Shown: one piece after another, positions 17,851 to 26,684 of the stretch
Layout: the number at the start of each line of letters is the position of its first letter
Numbering within the stretch: position 1 is the stretch's first letter
Assembly: GCA_030638415.1 (NCBI GenBank)
Contig: DAOWEO010000129.1
Span: 1 to 50,024, forward strand
Reading direction: 5' to 3'
Source of the DNA: Bdellovibrionales bacterium
GTDB taxonomy: Bacteria; Bdellovibrionota; Bacteriovoracia; Bacteriovoracales; Bacteriovoracaceae
DNA: 50,024 nucleotides
Translations under genes and position numbers: made by a program
Notes under the pieces: model-generated
Database searches by the model: none
What the model saw: the letters and a program-made list of their open reading frames with translations, nothing else
Told to the model about the DNA's origin: nothing

Positions 17851-18645
17851 ATGCAACAATATTTAGATTTAATGAGCCATGTACTAGAAAAAGGTACATT
17901 AAAAGAAGATAGGACAGGAACAGGAACGAAGTCAGTTTTTGGTTATCAAGCCCGGTATGACCTAGCAGATGGTTTTCCATTGGTGACAACAAAAAAGCTT
18001 CATCTTCGCTCAATAATTCATGAGTTGTTATGGTTTTTAAAAGGTGAAACCAATATTGAATATTTAAAAGAGAACAAGGTTAAAATTTGGGATGAGTGGG
18101 CAGATGAGCAGGGAAATCTTGGACCAGTTTATGGGGCACAGTGGCGCCATTGGCTCAACCATAAAGGTGAGACTATTGATCAGATAGCACAAGTTGTAGA
18201 GCAGATTAAAAATAATCCAGACTCTAGGAGATTAATTGTATCTGCGTGGAATGTCGGACAGGTTGAAGAGATGGCCCTACCACCATGCCATGCATTTTTT
18301 CAATTTTATGTTGCTGATGGCAAATTATCTTGTCAGCTCTATCAAAGATCTGCTGACATATTCTTAGGAGTTCCTTTTAATATTGCATCATACTCATTAT
18401 TACTAATGATGATGGCACAGGTTACAGGCCTAGAAGTTGGTGAATTTGTTCATACAATGGGTGATGCTCATCTCTATTCTAACCACATGGAGCAGACTCA
18501 GCTACAGCTTACTAGAGCCCCACATAAGTTACCAACAATGAAGATTAATCCAGATGTGAAGTCAATTTTTGATTTTGTATATGAAGATTTTACTTTAGAG
18601 CACTATGAGTGTGATGCACATATAAAAGCTCCTGTGGCGGTTTAG
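17851..18645 (+). CDS. thyA: Thymidylate synthase
   Basis: A 264-residue ThyA, the same length as the E. coli enzyme. It makes dTMP from dUMP using methylene-tetrahydrofolate. Catalytic C146 is in [19 protein letters not shown] (R21 region), [10 protein letters not shown] and [17 protein letters not shown] are the substrate and folate-binding segments. AGAGGT lies about 5 bases before ATG. It abuts folA with no spacer, the classic thyA-folA pair in which DHFR recycles the dihydrofolate that ThyA produces. Confidence 0.98.
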   Translation: MQQYLDLMSHVLEKGTLKEDRTGTGTKSVFGYQARYDLADGFPLVTTKKLHLRSIIHELLWFLKGETNIEYLKENKVKIWDEWADEQGNLGPVYGAQWRHWLNHKGETIDQIAQVVEQIKNNPDSRRLIVSAWNVGQVEEMALPPCHAFFQFYVADGKLSCQLYQRSADIFLGVPFNIASYSLLLMMMAQVTGLEVGEFVHTMGDAHLYSNHMEQTQLQLTRAPHKLPTMKINPDVKSIFDFVYEDFTLEHYECDAHIKAPVAV

Positions 18646-19143
18646 ATGCGCATAAGTATGATTGTTGCTCATGGAAAAAATAGAGAGATTGGAAAAGATA
18701 ACCAACTATTATGGCATATCTCTGAAGATATGAAAAACTTTAAAAGGCTGACTACAAACCACTGTATGGTTATGGGACGCAAGACTTTTGAGTCTATTGG
18801 GCGAGCTCTGCCAAAAAGAAAAACAATTATTTTAACTAATAATAGTGAGTATCAAGCCGCTGCAGGATGTGTGATTGCTAACTCTTTGCAGAATGCTATA
18901 GATTCTGTCGCAACTCATGTGGACTTTGCTCAAGAGGAGCTCTTTATTGCTGGTGGTGGAGAGATTTATAATCTTTTTTTACCAGTAGTTGATCGAATTT
19001 ATCTATCGGAAATTGATTATAGTATTAGTGCCGATACGTTCTTTCCTGAAGTTGATTTTTCATCGTGGACTCTTACTGAGCAACAAGATCATCCCGCAAT
19101 AGGTGGTTCAGCAGCGTGGAAATTTTCAGTATGGGATAGGTAA
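18646..19143 (+). CDS. folA: Dihydrofolate reductase
   Basis: A 165-residue DHFR that reduces dihydrofolate to tetrahydrofolate. It shows MIVAHGKNREIGKDNQLLWHI, acidic D28 (position of E. coli D27), MGRKTFESIGRALPKR and the AGGGEIY NADPH loop. ATG directly follows the thyA stop with no gap, so it is translated by coupling. The convergent outer-membrane gene ends 3 bp away. Confidence 0.97.
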   Translation: MRISMIVAHGKNREIGKDNQLLWHISEDMKNFKRLTTNHCMVMGRKTFESIGRALPKRKTIILTNNSEYQAAAGCVIANSLQNAIDSVATHVDFAQEELFIAGGGEIYNLFLPVVDRIYLSEIDYSISADTFFPEVDFSSWTLTEQQDHPAIGGSAAWKFSVWDR

Positions 19144-19146
19144 CTA

Positions 19147-20154
19147 CTACCAAAAATAGTCAGCACCAAAATCAAAAGTTACTTCACGAGACGCACCACT
19201 TGTAACCGAGTCATCATATCCTGTCATTAAGGGAAGAGTAATGCCTGCACGCATTGTGATATCTCCTTGATACTGATAGTGTCCACCAATTGTTATATCA
19301 ATAGCACTTAGAGAGTCTGCTAGATCGCGTTCATAGGCAGGGTTAGTTATAATATCACTAGATAGTTTTTCATAGCTATTGCCTAGGTGTAGGTACTTAA
19401 TGTTGGCATAGGCTAGCCACTTTGGACGTGGGAGTTTATATACTCCACTCAAAGATATAGTGAGACTGTTACCAGCACTATTTTCAAAATGGTAATCATC
19501 GCTAATAAAATTAATAGTAGCATTTTCTGTATATTTACCAGCTCCATTTAGCCTTAAAAATAGACTACCAGTAAGATAAAGTCCTGATACCTGCTCCATT
19601 TTCATAGTTGCGGAACTACCAAAAATAAGGTCAAAAGATCCTGAGCCTAAAGGAAGCTGTTCAGTATTATCTGCAAAGCTTTTTTGATCACCGGTAGGTA
19701 ATTTTATAGCAGCATTTGAAGTAATAAATATTTTTTTTCTTTTAGTGTTGTGGGTAACTCCAACTGTAACATCTCCCAAACCTGATCGTGTAAGTTCAGT
19801 ATCTGAGATGGAGTACCGACCAACTAAGTTCTTACTGACGTAAGGTAGGGAGACATTAATTTCACTTTTTTTATTTAAAGTATAAGATAGGGGCAGAGCA
19901 ATTACCTTTATATGTGATGAATAATTAATTGCTAGTCCTGTTGTTTTACCTGTAGTTTTCCCCGGTGTATTTGTAAGAGTAGGAGTCATTAAAGTTGCCT
20001 GATCTATAATGGTTTGTACTGTTGTACCACCAGTAATATCTTGTAGGCTAGTAGGGCATGCTTCAGGATGAAAATCACATAAGTCCTCTGCAAAAGTAGG
20101 GGTAGCGAACAAGAAAAACAGGGAAAAAATAAGGATTTTCATAAAGTGACTCAT
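19147..20154 (-). CDS. Outer-membrane beta-barrel protein, function unknown
   Basis: A 335-residue exported protein. The signal peptide MKILIFSLFFLFATPTFA|ED begins at residue 5; ATG at 20142 is therefore as plausible a start as 20154. A short Cys-containing segment (CDFHPEACP) is followed by amphipathic strands such as INVSLPYVSKNLVGRYSI, SSATMKMEQVSGLYLTGSLFLRL and ITIGGHYQYQG. It ends FDFGADYFW, an aromatic barrel-insertion signal. The phrase LPTGDQKSF recalls transporter-like barrels of the phenol-degradation meta-pathway family, but I would not assign a substrate. Monocistronic. Confidence 0.75.
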   Translation of the reverse strand: MSHFMKILIFSLFFLFATPTFAEDLCDFHPEACPTSLQDITGGTTVQTIIDQATLMTPTLTNTPGKTTGKTTGLAINYSSHIKVIALPLSYTLNKKSEINVSLPYVSKNLVGRYSISDTELTRSGLGDVTVGVTHNTKRKKIFITSNAAIKLPTGDQKSFADNTEQLPLGSGSFDLIFGSSATMKMEQVSGLYLTGSLFLRLNGAGKYTENATINFISDDYHFENSAGNSLTISLSGVYKLPRPKWLAYANIKYLHLGNSYEKLSSDIITNPAYERDLADSLSAIDITIGGHYQYQGDITMRAGITLPLMTGYDDSVTSGASREVTFDFGADYFW

Positions 20155-20266
20155 TGTTAATTTTATAAAATCATAGCATATTCTAAAATTTAAAGTTGAA
20201 AAACTGGACTGCGTTTAAGAAAATGTTTTACTCTTGTATTTGTAACTCTTCGAAATTAATGGAATA

Positions 20267-20296
20267 TTAACTATGATTACGTAAATTTAATATTAT
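20267..20296 (+). promoter_or_regulatory. Candidate promoter of the cheA-cheW-cheRB operon
   Basis: TTAACT at 20267-20272 and TATTAT at 20291-20296 with an 18 bp spacer. This predicts a start near 20303 and a leader of about 73 bases containing the palindrome at 20330-20348. The -35 match is moderate. Confidence 0.35.
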
Positions 20297-20329
20297 GCTA
20301 CATATCATTAAATAGTCTAAAATTTTTTT

Positions 20330-20348
20330 TTATTTATCCGATAAATAA
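20330..20348. repeat. 19-base perfect inverted repeat in the cheA leader
   Basis: TTATTTATC and GATAAATAA, perfect 9-base arms around a single C, lie 16 bases before the cheA Shine-Dalgarno. A one-base centre is poor for an RNA hairpin but normal for a dimeric repressor operator. A T-tract precedes it. Confidence 0.6.
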
Positions 20349-20375
20349 GGTGTGAACGACTACACGAGGTGAATA

Positions 20376-22106
20376 GTGGAAGAATTAGACTTAGAAATAG
20401 CAATGGAATTTTTGACCGAAGCGAAAGATTTGACGACAGTAGCTGAAGAATCCATTTTAGCTTTAGAGAACGGTGAAGACATTGATGAGCACTTGAGCAA
20501 TATTTTCAGAATGGCCCATAATGTAAAAGGATCTGGTCGTGCAGTAGGCTTTAGTAAATTAGGTGACTTTGTCCATGTCTTTGAAGATGTTATTGGAATG
20601 ATCCGCGAGGGTAAAATTCCGCTAACCCCTGATACTGTAAGTCTGCTACTGACTGGCAATGATACTGTTAGTAAATTTTTATTTTTTCTTGAAGAGCATC
20701 CAACTGAAGAGTTTGATGTTGAAAGTACTCTGATATCTTTGAAGGCAATTTTAGCAGGAGAGCAAGTGGTTGTGGCACATCCTGTTGCTGAAGAAGTTCT
20801 GGAAGAGATTAGCACAGAGCCTGTCGTGATAGTAGAACAAGAAAATATTTTAAAATTTAATGATGGTGGTCAGGAAGCATCTTCAGCAGCAACAGGTGTT
20901 ACAAAAAAAGTCGTTAAACAAGATGAATTGTTAAAAGTACGTTTGAGTAAGCTAGATGCAATTATCGAGTCTCTTGGAGAGTTGTTAATATATCAAAGTA
21001 TGTTAAATGAAAAACGAAAAAGCTTAACTAGTATTGAATTCGCTCCTGTTCATGGCATTGTAGATGCTCTCAATGGGATTACTAAAGAGATGCAGGATGT
21101 GTGTATTAACCTGCGAATGTTTCCTCTACTACAAACTTTTCAGAAAATGAATAGAATTGTTAGAGAGGTTTCACATGCTCAAGATAAGAAAATTAATTTT
21201 ATTATGACAGGTGAGCATATTGAACTTGATAAAATTATTGTTGATTCACTTTCTAATCCTCTTACTCATATGATTCGAAATGCAATTGATCATGGCGTTG
21301 AAGGTAGGGAAGAGCGGTTAATGCTCGGTAAACCGGAAATTTCAACAGTCGAGCTAAATGCTACCTTAGATGCGGGAATTGTAAAAATACAAATAAAAGA
21401 TGACGGTCGAGGACTGGATAAAGAAAAAATATTAGAGAAGGCTATTTCTAAAGGTTTGGTCAGCGCTGTAGCTGCCAGTAATTTAGATGATAGTGATATT
21501 TATAAATTTATTTTTGAAAGTGGTCTTTCAACTAGAGAGCAAGTTTCTGATCTCTCCGGTCGTGGTGTTGGAATGGATGTTGTTAGAACCTCTATTGAAG
21601 CCTTGAGTGGTTCTATTAATATTACTTCAGTGTTAGGAGAGGGAACAACCTTTTCCATAAAGCTTCCATTAAGCTTATCTATTATTGATGGAATGTTGAT
21701 AATTAGTGAAGGTGAGAGATTTATAATTCCATTAGCACAATTATGGGAAACAATTGAAATTGATAGAAAAAAAATAGGACAGATTAATGAGCAGGTTATG
21801 GTCTTAAATGTGCGAGATGAAGAGATCCCTCTTTATTCATTATCTCATGTATTTACTGGAGCGAATGCTTCTGTACTGTCGGAAAAAGAAAAAATTGGTA
21901 TTATTACGGTGATTGATGGCTTAAAATATGCTTTAGCTGTTGATACAATTGTAGGTACACAATCCGTAGTAGTGAAGGATCTTGGTTTGGAGTTTAAACA
22001 CCTACAAGGCTTAAGTGGCTCTGCGATCTTAGGTGATGGGCAACCGGGACTGATTTTAGATATTCCATCTTTAATAAGCATGAAAACATCAAGGAAAGTA
22101 GCATAA
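20376..22106 (+). CDS. cheA: Chemotaxis histidine kinase CheA (lacks P2)
   Basis: A 576-residue CheA. P1/HPt occupies residues 1-105 with phospho-site H48 in MAHNVKGSGRAVGF. A linker of about 75 residues replaces the usual P2 CheY/CheB-docking domain. P3 dimerisation helices lie at about 182-265. The P4 ATPase has N-box HMIRNAIDHGVE (N302), G1 DDGRGLD and G2 SGRGVGMD. A CheW-like P5 lies at about 432-570. It should phosphorylate the REC domain of the downstream CheR-CheB fusion and an unlinked CheY. GTG at 20376 is the start, with GAGGTG about 5 bases upstream. The stop overlaps the cheW ATG by one base (TAATG). Confidence 0.96.
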   Translation: MEELDLEIAMEFLTEAKDLTTVAEESILALENGEDIDEHLSNIFRMAHNVKGSGRAVGFSKLGDFVHVFEDVIGMIREGKIPLTPDTVSLLLTGNDTVSKFLFFLEEHPTEEFDVESTLISLKAILAGEQVVVAHPVAEEVLEEISTEPVVIVEQENILKFNDGGQEASSAATGVTKKVVKQDELLKVRLSKLDAIIESLGELLIYQSMLNEKRKSLTSIEFAPVHGIVDALNGITKEMQDVCINLRMFPLLQTFQKMNRIVREVSHAQDKKINFIMTGEHIELDKIIVDSLSNPLTHMIRNAIDHGVEGREERLMLGKPEISTVELNATLDAGIVKIQIKDDGRGLDKEKILEKAISKGLVSAVAASNLDDSDIYKFIFESGLSTREQVSDLSGRGVGMDVVRTSIEALSGSINITSVLGEGTTFSIKLPLSLSIIDGMLIISEGERFIIPLAQLWETIEIDRKKIGQINEQVMVLNVRDEEIPLYSLSHVFTGANASVLSEKEKIGIITVIDGLKYALAVDTIVGTQSVVVKDLGLEFKHLQGLSGSAILGDGQPGLILDIPSLISMKTSRKVA

Positions 22107-22612
22107 TGGAATCAATTAATAAGAATATTGAAAATGCAAAAAATGAAATGACTAAGGGTGAAAATAGTTTTTTAATTTTTGAAGTTGGAAAAAACTTATA
22201 CGGAACACCACTGTTGTCTGTGAGAGAAGTACTCGAAGAGCAACCTACTAAACCTGTTCCTTATGCTCCAGCATATTTTTTAGGTATTATGAATTTACGT
22301 GGTCGAGTGGTTTCAGTCATTGATCTCCGTAAGAAATTTAATGTTACAAGTGATAACGATGAGACAAGTGCATTTGTAATGATTTTGGACTTAGAGGATA
22401 CTGCTATCGGTGTTGTAATTGATAAAGTAGTATCGGTACAAAATTTGTCAATTGATGATGTCTCCTTTCTGCCTACTATTGATACTCATATTGATCCAGA
22501 GTATCTTATAGGTGCAGCTCGTTTTGATGATAATTTAATTACTTTAGTGGAACTTTCTAAATTGATTGATAAGCAGGAAGTAGATAAATATCGAAATGTT
22601 GCGACTGTCTAA
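22106..22612 (+). CDS. cheW: Chemotaxis coupling protein CheW
   Basis: A 168-residue CheW: FEVGKNLYGTPLLSVREVLEEQ, the receptor-contact segment YFLGIMNLRGRVVSVIDLRKKF, then MILDLEDTAIGVVIDKVVSV and IGAARFDDNLITLVELSKLI. It couples receptors to CheA. ATG overlaps the cheA stop. A 16-base gap containing GGAGGAG separates it from the fused cheR-cheB. No receptor gene is linked, so its MCP partners must be elsewhere. Confidence 0.96.
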   Translation: MESINKNIENAKNEMTKGENSFLIFEVGKNLYGTPLLSVREVLEEQPTKPVPYAPAYFLGIMNLRGRVVSVIDLRKKFNVTSDNDETSAFVMILDLEDTAIGVVIDKVVSVQNLSIDDVSFLPTIDTHIDPEYLIGAARFDDNLITLVELSKLIDKQEVDKYRNVATV

Positions 22613-22628
22613 ATAGTATGGAGGAGTT

Positions 22629-24596
22629 ATTAGCGCTCAATGGGAATTAAGTTCAAAGCAATTTGAACAACTTCGAATCCTTATCAAAAGTGTTAGCTCT
22701 ATAAATATTCCCATTAATAAAAAGGGAATGATAGAGACACGCCTTTACAAACGGTCAATTCAGCTTGAACTCCAAAACTTCAAAGAGTATTTTTATATCT
22801 TGACTCATTTTTTTAATAAAGAAATTCCTTTTTTAATTGGACTATGTACGACACATACAACTAATTATTTTAGAGAAGCAGGTCATTTTGATTATTTAGA
22901 AAAAGATATTCTTTATCACCTTATGATTGATCAGGAATTGCTGTCTAAAACTTTTAAAGTTTGGTGTGCTGCTTCTTCAACTGGTGAAGAGGTGTATACA
23001 CTTGCAATGGTTATAGATAAGTTTTATCGTGAGAATAAATTATATCCTGACTTTGAAATATATGCGACAGACATAGATGTTCATTCTGTTCAATTAGCAA
23101 AGACAGCAGTGTATGCTAATTCACATTTAAAAAGTATTCCTGTGAGATATCATAATTACTTAAAAAATGGACAAGGTAAATATGAAGGTTTTTTTCAGGT
23201 GGACCAAGGACTGCAAAAAAAAATAAAATGGGGTGTGCAAAATCTATTCTCCACTTTTACTGAGAATAATAAAGATGTATATGATGCTATTTTTGTCAGA
23301 AATGTTTTTATATATTTTTCACCGGCAGAGATTGAAGATTGTATAAAAAGAATGTCCCGAGTTTTGAAGCCTGAGCGTTTTTTAATTCTAGGTCATTCTG
23401 AACACCTATCAGGTATGGATAGTGATTTTGAATTAATTAGAGATAGTATTCATAAAAATTGCAAAAGTGCCAGAGTAATTAGAACACTAGAAGAGATTAA
23501 AAAAGAAGTTAATATTCAAGAGGAAAAAGTAAAAAGTAAAGATGAGAATGCTTTAAGGCTTCTATGCATAGATGACTCTAAAACCATCCATACTATTATA
23601 GAAAAATTATTAGATGATGTCAGAGATGTTATTATTGTTGGACATGCTTATGATGGCCAAGAGGGCCTTGATTTTTTAGCCAATAATGAAAAAGGTGTTG
23701 ATGTTATCTTATGTGATATTAATATGCCTAACATTGATGGCCTACAATTTTTAGAGCAGCAGGTGAAAGTATATAATATACCAACCTTGATATTAAGCTC
23801 ATTCTCTAAAGAAGATGGAGGGTTTTACTTTAAGGCATTAGACTTAGGGGCAATTGATTATGTGCAAAAACCCCAGTCAAATAATTTCAAGGAAGTGAAA
23901 CAAGATATATTGTTAAAGCTGAGGACTGCTAAAAAGTCTCAAAGTATTAAGAAAGAGGTTTCTGGACATCAGCTAAATGTGAAAAGTTTGAAACTTGCTA
24001 ACGAAGAAGTTGAAAAAAAGATTGTATTAATTGGGTCATCTACTGGAGGGCCACAAGCCTTAGAAACAATTTTAGTAAACCTTCCCAAGACTTTCCCACC
24101 TGTTTTAGTGTCCCAGCATATGCCTGATGCATTTGTATCGCACTTTGCAGAGCGACTGAATCAGATGTGTGATATGGAAGTATCACGAGCGGAAAAAGGA
24201 ACTATAATTGAGGCAGGGCACATATACCTAGCACCAGGAGACCAGCATTTAAAAGTTAATCGACAGGTGGATCAGTTTATTCTTGATTATGATACAAGTG
24301 GACAGTGGGATGGGCAGCCTACCTCAGTGGACTCATTATATGGATCAGCGACAGTAATTTGTTCTGAGTGGAAAGTAGTGACTATTACACTTACCGGAAT
24401 GGGGAAAGATGGCACAGAAGGTCTAAAAAAACTACGAAATTATGACGCTATCTATAGTATTGCACAAGATGAAGAGTCCTCTGTTGTTTGGGGAATCGCT
24501 GGATCCGCTGTAGAAGAAGGAGTTATAGATAAACAACTTCCTCTTACTGCAATTGCTGCACACCTTATTTCTAAGATAAAAAGTAGAAGCAAATAA
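22629..24596 (+). CDS. CheR-CheB fusion (methyltransferase, receiver, methylesterase), probable ATT start
   Basis: One 655-residue protein carries both adaptation enzymes. Residues 1-285 are CheR: the N-terminal helical domain (QWELSSKQFEQLRILIKS, then RLYKRSIQLEL), SAM-binding CAASSTGEEVY, YATDID, and RNVFIYFSP. Residues about 309-435 are a receiver with phospho-D363 in LCDINMP. Residues about 463-650 are CheB esterase with S471 (GSSTGG), H497 (SQHMP) and D594 (TGMGKDG). It methylates and demethylates receptor glutamates, with CheA phosphorylating the REC. The first ATG in frame (22728) would delete the CheR N-terminal helix. Open frame continues upstream to TAG at 22614 with no ATG, GTG or TTG. 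The consensus GGAGGAG at 22620-22626 points to ATT at 22629. Confidence 0.9.
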   Translation: MSAQWELSSKQFEQLRILIKSVSSINIPINKKGMIETRLYKRSIQLELQNFKEYFYILTHFFNKEIPFLIGLCTTHTTNYFREAGHFDYLEKDILYHLMIDQELLSKTFKVWCAASSTGEEVYTLAMVIDKFYRENKLYPDFEIYATDIDVHSVQLAKTAVYANSHLKSIPVRYHNYLKNGQGKYEGFFQVDQGLQKKIKWGVQNLFSTFTENNKDVYDAIFVRNVFIYFSPAEIEDCIKRMSRVLKPERFLILGHSEHLSGMDSDFELIRDSIHKNCKSARVIRTLEEIKKEVNIQEEKVKSKDENALRLLCIDDSKTIHTIIEKLLDDVRDVIIVGHAYDGQEGLDFLANNEKGVDVILCDINMPNIDGLQFLEQQVKVYNIPTLILSSFSKEDGGFYFKALDLGAIDYVQKPQSNNFKEVKQDILLKLRTAKKSQSIKKEVSGHQLNVKSLKLANEEVEKKIVLIGSSTGGPQALETILVNLPKTFPPVLVSQHMPDAFVSHFAERLNQMCDMEVSRAEKGTIIEAGHIYLAPGDQHLKVNRQVDQFILDYDTSGQWDGQPTSVDSLYGSATVICSEWKVVTITLTGMGKDGTEGLKKLRNYDAIYSIAQDEESSVVWGIAGSAVEEGVIDKQLPLTAIAAHLISKIKSRSK

Positions 24597-24680
24597 GCCA
24601 ATATACCTATTTTCATCTTACACTCCTTCTTATATATTCAGGAAGAATATCCCAAATTGAATTATAATATAGAGGCTAAA

Positions 24681-25595
24681 ATGGGTAATGAACAAAAAAT
24701 ATTAGATGAGATTTACAGTGAGCTAAAGGGCTTGATTGGGGCTGGAGAGCTTGCGAATTATATTCCTGTTTTGTCTCAAGTACCTGCTGATCAGTTTGGT
24801 ATTGCACTGAAAACTGTCTCAGGTGAATCATTTGGCGTTGGAGACTATCAAACTAGTTTCTCAATTCAAAGTATTTCAAAGCTATTTGTTCTAAGTTTAG
24901 CAATGATGCATACAGATAGTGATCGCTGGCACAGAGTAGGGCGTGAACCATCAGGAACTTCTTTTAATTCACTAGTGCAATTAGAGCAAGAGAATGGACG
25001 TCCTCGCAATCCATTTATTAATGCTGGTGCAATTGTGATGACTGATTATCTATGTGATTTTTTTGATTGTCCTCGTAATGCAGTTTTAGATTTTATTAGG
25101 GCCCAGAGTGGTAATGATTCGATTAATATAAATCAAGAGGTCTTTGATTCTGAGCAAGCAACAGGGCATCGTAACTATGCACTTGCTCACTTTATGAAAA
25201 GCTATGGTAATTTGAATCATGATGTTGAAACAGTTTTGAAAGCTTATTTTGGCCACTGTTCGATTGAGATGAGTTGCCTCGACCTTGCTTGTGCAGTAAG
25301 TTTTTTGTCCAGAGAAGGTATTGGAAATGATGGTAAATCAATTCTTGATAAGTCTAAAATACGTCGTATTAACTCACTAATGCTCACTTGTGGCGCTTAC
25401 GATAATGCTGGTGAATTTGCTTTCAGAATTGGCCTACCAACGAAAAGTGGTGTTGGCGGTGGTATTGTTGGAGTATTACCAGGAAGCTATTCTGTGGCAG
25501 TTTGGTCTCCGGGACTTAATAGTGCTGGTAATTCAGAATTAGGAATGAAGGCATTAGAGCTTTTAACAACCAAATTTGATGCCTCAATTTTTTAG
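24681..25595 (+). CDS. glsA: Glutaminase
   Basis: A 304-residue serine-dependent glutaminase that converts glutamine to glutamate and ammonia. Hallmarks are YIPVLSQVPADQFGIALKT, the nucleophile motif SISK within FSIQSISKLFVLSL, GREPSGTSFNS, PRNPFINAGAIVM, and GLPTKSGVGGGIVGVLPG. ATG at 24681 is chosen because GAGG lies 5 bases upstream; the in-frame TTG at 24657 has no well-placed ribosome binding site. It lies 84 bp after the chemosensory operon and is probably separate. Length matches the family. Confidence 0.95.
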   Translation: MGNEQKILDEIYSELKGLIGAGELANYIPVLSQVPADQFGIALKTVSGESFGVGDYQTSFSIQSISKLFVLSLAMMHTDSDRWHRVGREPSGTSFNSLVQLEQENGRPRNPFINAGAIVMTDYLCDFFDCPRNAVLDFIRAQSGNDSININQEVFDSEQATGHRNYALAHFMKSYGNLNHDVETVLKAYFGHCSIEMSCLDLACAVSFLSREGIGNDGKSILDKSKIRRINSLMLTCGAYDNAGEFAFRIGLPTKSGVGGGIVGVLPGSYSVAVWSPGLNSAGNSELGMKALELLTTKFDASIF

Positions 25596-25715
25596 CACCG
25601 CATTAAGCACGTTAAATTAGCTAGTTAACTTTTAAAAGATAGATGCTTAAAATTCATATTAGGAAAAAAATTCACAGCTTTCTATTTTAGCTTTACCTTT
25701 GAAAATGACCATTAT

Positions 25716-25750
25716 ATATACCTTTCACTAATTATTTGAGGAAGGTATAT
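25716..25750 (+). promoter_or_regulatory. Inverted repeat that would hide the transglycosylase ribosome binding site
   Basis: ATATACCTT (25716-25724) and AAGGTATAT (25742-25750) are perfect 9-base complements separated by 17 bases. The right arm contains the AAGG of the Shine-Dalgarno and the first two bases of the ATG at 25749. If the whole element is transcribed, it could block initiation. A TATATA at 25715-25720 could instead be a -10 box, in which case the left arm would not be in the mRNA. Confidence 0.4.
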
Positions 25751-26684
25751 GAACCTATTGCTTACTAGAAGCAAACTTCGTCGAGTCTTTGTTCGTAATG
25801 AACAAAAGCTTGTGAATTTTACTTTTGAAATGATGCTTGGCATGAGCATTATTGTTTCGTTTATTCTATTTCCGTCGTGGGTTCACATGGGACCGCTAAT
25901 TTCTGTTCCTATTATTAGCTCTATTAAGACAGTTCCTGTTATTGCAGTAAATGGTTCTATCTCATTAAGTGAGTTTAATGCCACTAATGGACACTCATAT
26001 TATGACTATACAGGGATTAAAAGAGCATTTAATCATCGGACTTCTCTGCACTACTTAACCCAGTTTGAGCGTCAAGAACTTCCTAAGACTGTATTAGCAG
26101 TTTTACCTAAGAAATTACAAAAAAGAGCAGGACACCTACTTCCTTACTTTTTCTACTTCAGTCAAAAATATAAAATTGATCCATACTGGGCAATATCTAT
26201 TGGATGGACTGAAAGCCATTTTAATTTTAAGGCAAAAAGTTATGTTGGAGCAGATGGGATTATGCAGATTATGCCTAAGACTAAGGAATATTTATTAGGC
26301 TTACTTCGTTACTCGCCTCAGCATAAAGGAAATGAAGTTATTACAAATATTCATTTGGGAATATACTATCTATCTAAATTATTAAAGCAGTTTGGTGGTA
26401 ACTATGTAGAGGCTACAGTTGCTTATAATATGGGACCAGGTTGGGTCAACAGGTGGAAGGCACGTCGACGAGTTGTTGGCAGTAGTACTAATGAATATTT
26501 AAATAAAGTAAAAAGGTATTATGGCAAGGTATCGGTTGCACATTATCATATGGTAAAAGGGTGTGATTATGAATATCTTTCAACGTATGTAGTTAGAAAG
26601 CGTAATGTACCTCGTGAAAAACAACCAACATCTTATAACTCTTTTGCACTGTCTTTTGCACCACTTTATTCAAATATAAACTAG
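25749..26684 (+). CDS. Membrane-anchored lytic transglycosylase (SLT domain)
   Basis: A 311-residue protein with a basic N-terminus, a transmembrane segment about 24-42 and a C-terminal SLT fold. Catalytic E155 lies in IGWTESHFNF, followed by GADGIMQIMPKT, NIHLGIYYLSKLLKQFGG and the substrate-groove motif AYNMGPGWVNRW. Such enzymes cut the MurNAc-GlcNAc bond of peptidoglycan, leaving an anhydro-MurNAc end. The anchor places it on the periplasmic face of the inner membrane. The ribosome binding site GAGGAAGG overlaps an inverted repeat. The stop overlaps the convergent sbcC stop by 4 bp. Confidence 0.92.
   Translation: MNLLLTRSKLRRVFVRNEQKLVNFTFEMMLGMSIIVSFILFPSWVHMGPLISVPIISSIKTVPVIAVNGSISLSEFNATNGHSYYDYTGIKRAFNHRTSLHYLTQFERQELPKTVLAVLPKKLQKRAGHLLPYFFYFSQKYKIDPYWAISIGWTESHFNFKAKSYVGADGIMQIMPKTKEYLLGLLRYSPQHKGNEVITNIHLGIYYLSKLLKQFGGNYVEATVAYNMGPGWVNRWKARRRVVGSSTNEYLNKVKRYYGKVSVAHYHMVKGCDYEYLSTYVVRKRNVPREKQPTSYNSFALSFAPLYSNIN

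Noticed and set aside
17773-17859. Longer N-terminus for the NamZ-like protein reaching into thyA
   Set aside because: Adds 29 residues unlike the family, lacks a ribosome binding site and would cover the likely promoter at 17807-17835.
22612-22728. Frameshift or pseudogene at the start of cheRB
   Set aside because: The upstream frame is continuous, encodes the expected CheR N-terminus and has a perfect Shine-Dalgarno before ATT, so an unusual start explains it better. A sequencing error remains possible.
25596-25715. Possible terminator after glutaminase
   Set aside because: Only a five-base GTTAA/TTAAC repeat without a T-tract directly after it; too weak.
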